A stretch of 11,986 nt of DNA from CALFMR01 sp035550595 (lineage in GTDB: Bacteria; Acidobacteriota; Vicinamibacteria; Vicinamibacterales; SCN-69-37), in NCBI GenBank assembly GCA_035550595.1, contig DASZOV010000159.1, positions 1 through 11,986 of the forward strand, in the 5' to 3' direction. This document shows positions 1-6,447 of the stretch, piece after piece; positions within the stretch are counted from its first letter, which is position 1, and every line of letters begins with the position of its first letter. The notes below the pieces were generated by a model that was not told the origin of the DNA, did no database searches, and saw nothing but the letters and a program-made list of their open reading frames with translations. Position numbers and translations under genes: made by a program.

Positions 1-31
1 GAACCCGGTAGTCTGAGAGGCCGCCCTGCCC

Positions 32-1138
32 ATGGAACTCGTTGTCCGCAAGAGTGACCTGCTGAAAGAGCTGTCCCTTCTCCAAGGCATCGTCGAGCGG
101 AAGAACACGATCCCCATCCTGGCGAACGTCCTGCTCGAAGCTGGAGCCGATGCGGTGTCTCTGCTCGCGACGGATCTCGACGTCGGTCTGCGCAGCCGAT
201 GCGAGGCGACCGTGACCAAGCCGGGCACGGTCACACTACCGGCGAAGAAGTTGTTCGAGATCGTGAGCGCGCTGCCCGACACCGACGTGCGGCTGACCGA
301 AGACAAGGGCGGCAAGAGCGTGACGATCGCCGCCGATCGCTTCGAGTCGCGCATGCAGACCCTGCCACCGAGCGAATTTCCCACGCCGCCCGACGATGCG
401 GGCGCGGATGCCGCGTCGCTCGCGGGAGGCACGTTGAAGCGGATGATCGCGTATACGCGCTTTGCGATCACGAGCGAGGACACGCGCTACTTCCTGAACG
501 GCGCGCAGCTCGTGCTCGATGCGTCGTCGATGAGCATGGTCGCGACCGACGGTCATCGCCTGGCCTTCGTCCGGATGGACGCCGAGTCCGGTGTGTCGGG
601 CAAGATGGAAGTGCTCCTGCCGCGCAAGACGTTGAACGAGATCGCGCGTCTGCTCGATGGCGAGGACGCTGTTCAGTTCTCACAGGGCGAGAATCACGTG
701 TTCTTCCGCGCAGGCGGACGTTTGCTCATCTCGCGGAAGATTGACGCGAACTTCCCGGCCTATGAACGCGTCATTCCGAAGACGAACGACAAGCGCATCG
801 AGTTCGATCGCGATCGGCTCGCCGCGGCCGTGCGTCGCGTGCGGTTGCTCTCGAACGAGCGATCGAAAGCCGTGAAGTTCGTCATCGGCAAGGACCAGGT
901 CGAGATCACGTCGAGCACGCCGGATCTGGGGGAGGCGCACGAGGTGCTGCCCGTCGACTACGGCGGCGAGACGCTGCAGATTTGCTTCAACGCGGATTAC
1001 GTCGACAACTTCCTCGCGGTCGTCGACACCGAGAATGTGTCGCTCGAATTCAAGGACGAAATGAGCCAGGCCGTCGTCAAACCGGTCGGCGCGGAGGGCT
1101 ACGACTACACCTACGTGATCATGCCGATGCGGATTTGA
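32..1138 (+). CDS. dnaN: DNA polymerase III subunit beta (sliding clamp)
   Basis: The 368-residue product is the ring-shaped clamp that encircles DNA and tethers polymerase III and other replication and repair proteins. Length matches the family (about 366-370). It has three successive clamp folds at roughly residues 1-125, 130-245 and 250-368. The hydrophobic cleft that binds clamp-interacting peptides is recognisable: TDGHRLA at 172-178, FPAYERVIP at 241-249 and the C-terminal YVIMPMRI at 361-368, all close to the E. coli pattern. The ATG at 32 is chosen because MELVVRKSDLLKEL is a normal clamp N-terminus; a weak GAGAGG (15-20) lies 11 bases upstream. Only 31 bases precede it, so dnaA cannot be confirmed. 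gyrB follows 53 bp downstream instead of the common recF. Identification is firm. Confidence 0.98.
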   Translation: MELVVRKSDLLKELSLLQGIVERKNTIPILANVLLEAGADAVSLLATDLDVGLRSRCEATVTKPGTVTLPAKKLFEIVSALPDTDVRLTEDKGGKSVTIAADRFESRMQTLPPSEFPTPPDDAGADAASLAGGTLKRMIAYTRFAITSEDTRYFLNGAQLVLDASSMSMVATDGHRLAFVRMDAESGVSGKMEVLLPRKTLNEIARLLDGEDAVQFSQGENHVFFRAGGRLLISRKIDANFPAYERVIPKTNDKRIEFDRDRLAAAVRRVRLLSNERSKAVKFVIGKDQVEITSSTPDLGEAHEVLPVDYGGETLQICFNADYVDNFLAVVDTENVSLEFKDEMSQAVVKPVGAEGYDYTYVIMPMRI

Positions 1139-1165
1139 GCGGGACCGGCCTTGACCGGTCCGCTC
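1137..1165 (+). terminator. Hairpin overlapping the dnaN stop codon
   Basis: Bases 1142-1148 (GGACCGG) pair with 1155-1161 (CCGGTCC) around the six-base loop CCTTGA. After a single bulged G at 1141, bases 1137-1140 pair with 1162-1165, giving 11 G+C-rich pairs. The left arm begins within the dnaN TGA codon. No T-run follows, so this is not a canonical intrinsic terminator. It could attenuate transcription into gyrB, protect the 3' end of a dnaN message, or be a processing site. The structure is read directly; the function is inferred. Confidence 0.5.
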
Positions 1166-1191
1166 GTGAACGCGGATCTCGCTCGTCACCC

Positions 1192-3714
1192 ATGCCAAAC
1201 ACTGACCGACTCGCCGGCGATCCGCCGGCCGTGACTGCGCCCGACGACTACGGCGCGGACAAAATCAAGGTACTCGAAGGTCTCGAGGCCGTCCGGAAGC
1301 GTCCGGCCATGTACATCGGGTCGACCGGACCGGCCGGCCTGCACCATCTCGTCTACGAGGTCGTCGACAACTCCATCGACGAAGCGCTCGCCGGGTTCTG
1401 CCGCAACATCGGCGTCACGATCCACATCGACGGGTCCGTCACGGTCGTCGACGATGGTCGTGGCATTCCGGTGGGGATGCACGAGAGCGGACGGCCCGCG
1501 GCGGAGGTCGTGTTGACGGTGTTGCACGCCGGCGGCAAGTTCGAGAACGCCGCCTACAAGGTGTCCGGCGGCCTGCACGGCGTCGGCGTCTCGGTCGTCA
1601 ACGCGTTGTCGGAATGGCTCGAGCTGGAGGTCTGGCGCAACGGTCAAGTCCACCAGCAGCGCTACGAGCGCGGCACGCCGATGGTTGACTTGGCGGTCGC
1701 CGGACGGACGGAGAAGCGCGGTACCAAAATCACGTTCAAGCCGGACGCCGATGTCTTCGAGACGACGGACCTCAGTTTCGAGACGTTGTCACAGCGGCTG
1801 CGCGAGCTCGCGTTCCTGAACGCCGGCGTGACGATCACGATCACCGACGAGCGCGATGGGCGATCGCACCAGTTCCTCTACGAAGGCGGCATTCGCGAGT
1901 TCGTCGAGTTCCTGAACAAGAACCGGACGGCCGTCAACGACAAGCCGGCCTACATGATGGGCGAGCGCGACGGCATCGTGGTCGAGATCGCGCTGCAGTG
2001 GAACGACAGCTACACGGAGACGACCTACAGCTTCGCGAACAACATCAACACGACCGAAGGCGGCACGCATCTGTCCGGCTTTCGATCGGCGTTGACGCGC
2101 ACCGTCAACCACTACGCGTCGCACAACAATCTGTCCGACAAGCTGACCGAGAGCATCACGGGCGACGACATCCGCGAGGGGATGACGTCGGTCATCTCGG
2201 TCAAGATCCCGCAGCCGCAGTTCGAAGGGCAGACCAAGACGAAGCTCGGCAACACGGAAGTCAAGGGCATCGTCGAGGGCATCGTCAACGATCGGCTGGG
2301 CGCGTACCTCGAGGAGAATCCCGCCGTCGCCAAGCGCATCATCGCGAAGGCCGTCGACGCCGCGCTCGCGCGCGAAGCCGCGCGCAAGGCGCGTGACCTC
2401 GTCCGACGCAAGGGCGCGCTCGACAACACGGCGCTGCCCGGCAAGCTCGCCGACTGTCAGGAACGCGATCCGGCCGAGAGCGAGCTGTACATCGTCGAGG
2501 GCGAGTCGGCAGGCGGATCAGCCAAGCAGGGACGCGACCGGAAGTTCCAGGCCGTGCTGCCGATCAAGGGCAAGATCCTGAACGTCGAGAAGGCGCGCTT
2601 CGACAAGATGCTGTCGCACGAAGAGATCCGCACGCTCATCGCGGCGCTCGGGTGCGGTATCGGCACCGATGAATTCGATCCCGCGAAGCTGCGCTATCAC
2701 CGCGTCATCATCATGACGGACGCGGACGTCGACGGATCGCACATCCGCACGCTGCTGCTGACGTTCTTCTATCGGCAGATGCGCGAACTCGTCGAACGCG
2801 GACACATCTTCATCGCGCAGCCGCCGCTCTTCCGCGCCAAGCGCGGCCGGCAGGAGACGTTCATCAAGGACGAGCGCGACCTCGAGTCGTTCCTGCTCAA
2901 ACGCGCGGCCGAATCGCGGACGCTCGTGCTCGCCGGTGGACGCGAGATCGCCGGTGAAGCGCTCGAGCAGCGGCTCGAGAAGCTGATGGCATTCCGCAAG
3001 CTGCTGCAGGTCGTCGAGCGGCGCGGACCGTCGCGCCGCGCCATCATGGCGCTCCTCGAAGGCGAAGCGCGCGACCGCACGTTCTGGGGCAATCGTGCGG
3101 CCGTCGATGCGCTCGCCGGCCATCTGCGTTCCGGCGACGTGCTGACGACCGTGGTCGAGGACGCCGAACATCAAGCCTACGGCGTCGCACTCGAAGATCG
3201 TTCGGCGGGATATCCGCGCCGGCATCAGCTCGATCTCGACTTCGTGACGACCGGTGAGTTCAGGACGCTCGCGGCGGCGTATGCGGACGTCCGCGAGCTG
3301 ATGGCCGGGTCCGTCACGATTCGCACGGCGGCCGCGCCAGTCACAGAGTCCACCGACGAGGCCGAGCCGGATGCGGAAGCCGCGCCGGCCGTGGAGAGCG
3401 CCGCGGTCGTGCCGCCGAAACGCGCGAAGGACGCGGACCGCGAGATCGCGTCGCTCGACGAGCTCGTCGAGTTCTTCGTCGCCGCCGGCCGCCGCGGTCT
3501 GGCCGTGAACCGCTACAAGGGCCTGGGCGAGATGAACCCGGAGACGCTGTGGGAAACCACGATGGATCCGGCCAAACGCACGCTACTCGCGGTGCGCGCC
3601 GAGGATCACACCGAGGCGGATCTCATGTTCACCACGCTCATGGGCGATCAGGTCGAGCCGCGCCGGAAGTTCATCGAGGACAACGCGCTCGACGTGACGA
3701 ACCTCGACATCTAG
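1192..3714 (+). CDS. gyrB: DNA gyrase subunit B (ATPase/TOPRIM subunit)
   Basis: The 840-residue product powers ATP-dependent negative supercoiling together with GyrA. The GHKL ATPase domain carries EVVDNSIDEALAG (56-68; E56 is the predicted general base), DDGRGIP (87-93) and GGLHGVG (126-132). The transducer has QTKTK (347-351). The TOPRIM metal site is E436 in VEGESAGG plus D510, D512 and D514 in MTDADVDG. RYKGLGEMNPETLW (774-787) marks the conserved tail. A large insert of the Gram-negative type lies at about 563-755 and ends in an Ala/Glu/Pro-rich stretch (712-748). Family length is about 640 without and 800 with the insert. The open frame extends upstream to 982 inside dnaN, but ATG 1192 is the first start after dnaN and precedes the conserved IKVLEGLEAVRKRPAMYIG block. 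No Shine-Dalgarno site is evident. gyrA follows 76 bp downstream. Confidence 0.97.
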   Translation: MPNTDRLAGDPPAVTAPDDYGADKIKVLEGLEAVRKRPAMYIGSTGPAGLHHLVYEVVDNSIDEALAGFCRNIGVTIHIDGSVTVVDDGRGIPVGMHESGRPAAEVVLTVLHAGGKFENAAYKVSGGLHGVGVSVVNALSEWLELEVWRNGQVHQQRYERGTPMVDLAVAGRTEKRGTKITFKPDADVFETTDLSFETLSQRLRELAFLNAGVTITITDERDGRSHQFLYEGGIREFVEFLNKNRTAVNDKPAYMMGERDGIVVEIALQWNDSYTETTYSFANNINTTEGGTHLSGFRSALTRTVNHYASHNNLSDKLTESITGDDIREGMTSVISVKIPQPQFEGQTKTKLGNTEVKGIVEGIVNDRLGAYLEENPAVAKRIIAKAVDAALAREAARKARDLVRRKGALDNTALPGKLADCQERDPAESELYIVEGESAGGSAKQGRDRKFQAVLPIKGKILNVEKARFDKMLSHEEIRTLIAALGCGIGTDEFDPAKLRYHRVIIMTDADVDGSHIRTLLLTFFYRQMRELVERGHIFIAQPPLFRAKRGRQETFIKDERDLESFLLKRAAESRTLVLAGGREIAGEALEQRLEKLMAFRKLLQVVERRGPSRRAIMALLEGEARDRTFWGNRAAVDALAGHLRSGDVLTTVVEDAEHQAYGVALEDRSAGYPRRHQLDLDFVTTGEFRTLAAAYADVRELMAGSVTIRTAAAPVTESTDEAEPDAEAAPAVESAAVVPPKRAKDADREIASLDELVEFFVAAGRRGLAVNRYKGLGEMNPETLWETTMDPAKRTLLAVRAEDHTEADLMFTTLMGDQVEPRRKFIEDNALDVTNLDI

Positions 3715-3738
3715 CGGCGCGCGGGCGCGTGGTCGCAC

Positions 3739-3754
3739 GCCGCCATTCGGCGGC
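3739..3754 (+). promoter_or_regulatory. Small hairpin in the gyrB-gyrA gap
   Basis: GCCGCC (3739-3744) pairs with GGCGGC (3749-3754) around the four-base loop ATTC. It sits in the middle of the 76-bp gyrB-gyrA spacer and has no T-run after it. Other G+C-rich pairings nearby (3756-3768) could compete. It may pause transcription, stabilise a processed message or have no role. In a G+C-rich genome a 6-bp stem can arise by chance, so confidence is low. Confidence 0.3.
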
Positions 3755-3790
3755 TGGCGCGACGCGCCGCCGTCGTGACTGACTTTTCGC

Positions 3791-6394
3791 ATGGACAACA
3801 ATCTCTCGTCGCGCATCCCGGTCAACATCGAAGACGAAATGAAGCGCTCGTACATGGATTACGCGATGAGCGTAATCATCGGGCGCGCGCTGCCCGACGT
3901 GCGCGACGGGTTGAAGCCGGCCAACCGCCGCGTGCTCTTCGCGATGCGGCAGATGGGGCTCGGCGCCGGACGGCCCTATCGCAAGTGCGCGAAGATCGTC
4001 GGCGAAGTCATCGGCAACTACCATCCGCACGGCGACGCACCGGCCTACGACACGCTCGTCCGCCTCGCGCAGGATTTCAACATGCGCTATCCCCTGGTCG
4101 ACGGCCAGGGGAACTTCGGCTCGGTCGATGGCGATCCGCCAGCCGCGTACCGCTACACGGAAGCGCGGCTAGAGGCGCTCGCCGACGCCATGATGGCGGA
4201 CCTCGACAAGGACACGGTCGACTTCCGCCCGAACTTCGACGAGACGACCGAAGAGCCCGTCGTCTTTCCGTCGCCGTTCCCGAATCTGCTCGTCAACGGA
4301 TCGACCGGCATCGCGGTCGGCATGGCGACGAGCATCCCGCCGCACAACATGCGGGAAGTCATCGACGGCGTCATCGCGGTCATCGAGCGGCGCACGGCGT
4401 CGCGCGACGATCGATTCCGCGCGCTGTTGCAGATCGTGCCGGCGCCGGACTTCCCGTCAGGCGGCACGATCGTCGGCCGTGAAGGCGTCTATCGCGCGTA
4501 CCGCGAGGGGCGCGGCAGCGTCGTCGTGCGCGGCAAGGCGGCGTTCGAGGAAAACAAGAAGGGCGATCGCGTCTCGATCGTCGTCACCGAGATTCCCTAT
4601 CAGGTCAACAAGGCGAACCTCGTCAGCGACATCGCGGCGCTCGTGCGCGACAAGAAGATCGAAGGCATCTCGGATCTGCGCGACGAGTCGTCGCGCGACG
4701 GCATGCGCATCGTCATCGAGCTGAAGCGCGGCGAACTGCCCGACGTAGTACTGAACAACCTCTACAAGCACACGAAGCTGCAGATGAGCTACGGCATCAC
4801 GCTCCTGGCGATTGTCGCCGGCCGGCCGCGGGTGCTCAGCCTGCTCGACATCATCGAGCACTTCATCGACTTCCGCCGCGAGGTCGTGCGGCGCCGCATC
4901 GAGTTCGAGCTGCGCAAGGCCGAAGCGCGCGCGCACATCCTCGAAGGGCTAAAGATTGCGCTCGATCACCTCGACGAGGTGATCGCGCTCATCCGCCGAT
5001 CGACGAATCCCGCCGAGGCGCGCACAGGCTTGATGACGACGTTCGGCCTGACGCAGATCCAGGCGCAGGCCATTCTCGACATGCAGTTGCAGCGGCTCAC
5101 GGGCCTCGAGCGGCAGAAGATCGTCGACGAACTGGCCGAGCTCGTGAAGACGATCGCGCGGCTGCGCGCGATCCTGTCGAGCGACGAGTTGCTCATCGGC
5201 CTGGTCGTCGACGAGCTGCGCGAGATTCGCGACAAGTACGGCGACGACCGGCGCACGGACATCATCGAGGAGAGTGGCGAGTTCCGCGTCGAGGATCTCA
5301 TCGCCGACGAGGACGTCGTGATCACGGCGACCGGCACGGGCTACATCAAGCGCACACCGCTCGAGGAGTACCGGACGCAGCGGCGCGGCGGCAAGGGCCT
5401 CATCGGCATGCAGACGCGCGACGAGGACATGGTGCAGCACCTGTTCGTCGCCAACACGCACGCCTACATCCTGATCTTCACCGACCGCGGCAAGTGCTAC
5501 TGGCTGCGCGTCTACGACGTGCCGGAAGTCGGCCGCAGCAGCAAGGGCAAGTCGATCGCGAATCTCGTCAACATGAGCGAGGGCGAACGGATGGCCGCGC
5601 TGCTCCGCGTGCAGGCGTTCCCCGAGACCGAGGGCGAACGCTTCATCATCATGGGCACGCGGAAGGGCACGGTGAAGAAGACCGATCTGGCCGCGTTCTC
5701 GAATCCGCGCGCAGCCGGCATCATCGCGATTCAGATCGAAGACGATGACCAGCTCATCGCCGTGGCCGAGACCGACGGGTCGAAGGACGTCGTCCTGGGA
5801 TCGCAGAACGGGATGGCCATCCGGTTCGCGGAGGCCGACGCACGGCCGATGGGACGCACCGCACACGGCGTTCGTGGTATGCAGCTTCGCGACGGCGACC
5901 ACGTCGTGGCGATGGAGGTCGTGAGCGAAGGCAGCACGCTCCTCACCGTCTGCGAGAACGGCTTCGGCAAGCGCACGGACGTCGCGGAGTATCGCCGGCA
6001 GACGCGCGGCGGCATCGGGCTGAAGAACGTCCAGACGAGCGAACGCAACGGCCGCGTCGTGGGCGTCGCCTGCGTGAGCGACGGCGATCAGCTCTTGCTC
6101 GTGACCGAACAGGGCCAGATCATCCGGATGACCGCGGGCGACCTACGCCCCATGGGGCGTGACACACAGGGCGTGCGCGTGATGGATCTCGCCGACGGCG
6201 ATCGGCTCGTGTCGCTCGCCACGTTGCGCGAACCTGACGACACAGAGCCGACGGCCGCGCCATCGGAGCCTGCGCCGCTCGCACCCGCGCCCACTGAAAT
6301 CGAAGAAGCCGACGTGACTTCTCAGGCGACGGTCGACGACGCCGAATCGGACACGATCGAATCGGACACGCCTGACGAGGACGAATCGGAATAG
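3791..6394 (+). CDS. gyrA: DNA gyrase subunit A (DNA cleavage/wrapping subunit)
   Basis: The 867-residue product cuts and rejoins the gate DNA segment in gyrase and wraps DNA. E. coli numbering holds through the N-terminal region: the catalytic tyrosine is Y122 in RYTE, and the quinolone-resistance region is GDAPAYD at 81-87. The family is shown by YMDYAMSVIIGRALPDVRDG (21-40), VDGQGNFGSVDGD (103-115) and STGIAVGMATSIPPHN (171-186). The canonical GyrA box QRRGGKG (530-536) begins the beta-pinwheel DNA-wrapping domain and separates this from ParC. The last ~55 residues (813-867) are a Pro/Ala- then Asp/Glu-rich tail containing small repeats. The length is close to E. coli's 875. ATG 3791 gives a standard N-terminus; no Shine-Dalgarno site precedes it. 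It probably shares a transcript with gyrB. The convergent helicase gene begins 53 bp beyond the stop. Confidence 0.98.
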   Translation: MDNNLSSRIPVNIEDEMKRSYMDYAMSVIIGRALPDVRDGLKPANRRVLFAMRQMGLGAGRPYRKCAKIVGEVIGNYHPHGDAPAYDTLVRLAQDFNMRYPLVDGQGNFGSVDGDPPAAYRYTEARLEALADAMMADLDKDTVDFRPNFDETTEEPVVFPSPFPNLLVNGSTGIAVGMATSIPPHNMREVIDGVIAVIERRTASRDDRFRALLQIVPAPDFPSGGTIVGREGVYRAYREGRGSVVVRGKAAFEENKKGDRVSIVVTEIPYQVNKANLVSDIAALVRDKKIEGISDLRDESSRDGMRIVIELKRGELPDVVLNNLYKHTKLQMSYGITLLAIVAGRPRVLSLLDIIEHFIDFRREVVRRRIEFELRKAEARAHILEGLKIALDHLDEVIALIRRSTNPAEARTGLMTTFGLTQIQAQAILDMQLQRLTGLERQKIVDELAELVKTIARLRAILSSDELLIGLVVDELREIRDKYGDDRRTDIIEESGEFRVEDLIADEDVVITATGTGYIKRTPLEEYRTQRRGGKGLIGMQTRDEDMVQHLFVANTHAYILIFTDRGKCYWLRVYDVPEVGRSSKGKSIANLVNMSEGERMAALLRVQAFPETEGERFIIMGTRKGTVKKTDLAAFSNPRAAGIIAIQIEDDDQLIAVAETDGSKDVVLGSQNGMAIRFAEADARPMGRTAHGVRGMQLRDGDHVVAMEVVSEGSTLLTVCENGFGKRTDVAEYRRQTRGGIGLKNVQTSERNGRVVGVACVSDGDQLLLVTEQGQIIRMTAGDLRPMGRDTQGVRVMDLADGDRLVSLATLREPDDTEPTAAPSEPAPLAPAPTEIEEADVTSQATVDDAESDTIESDTPDEDESE
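6343..6390 (+). repeat. Short in-frame tandem repeat at the gyrA 3' end
   Basis: The 13-mer CGAATCGGACACG occurs at 6343-6355 and again at 6358-6370 (period 15 bases). A 9-base partial copy occurs at 6382-6390, just before the stop codon. In protein it reads ESDTI, ESDTP, then DEDESE, so the period is five residues and the frame is kept. It looks like a local duplication that lengthens the acidic tail of GyrA. Confidence 0.7.
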
Positions 6395-6447
6395 GCACGG
6401 GCGTCAACGCGCTGAGAAGATGCGCGGAAGGCGCCTCGCTGAAGCCG
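6395..6447. other. Convergent gyrA/helicase intergenic gap
   Basis: Fifty-three bases separate the two facing stop codons. The strand shows a short perfect palindrome, AGGCGCCT (6429-6436), and weak G+C stems only. No stem followed by a T-run is visible in either direction. The two transcripts may therefore overlap at their 3' ends unless a factor-dependent terminator acts here. Confidence 0.4.

Noticed and set aside
1..31. The end of dnaA at the left edge.
   Set aside because: Stop codons TAG (9-11) and TGA (14-16) occur, but 31 bases are too few to show any protein similarity.
982..1191. An upstream extension of GyrB by 70 residues, starting inside dnaN.
   Set aside because: It would overlap the clamp gene out of frame, and its sequence is unlike any GyrB N-terminus; ATG 1192 gives the normal start.
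4949..5902. A 317-codon minus-strand frame inside gyrA.
   Set aside because: It is antisense to the conserved GyrA coiled-coil and pinwheel regions and has the composition of a shadow frame.
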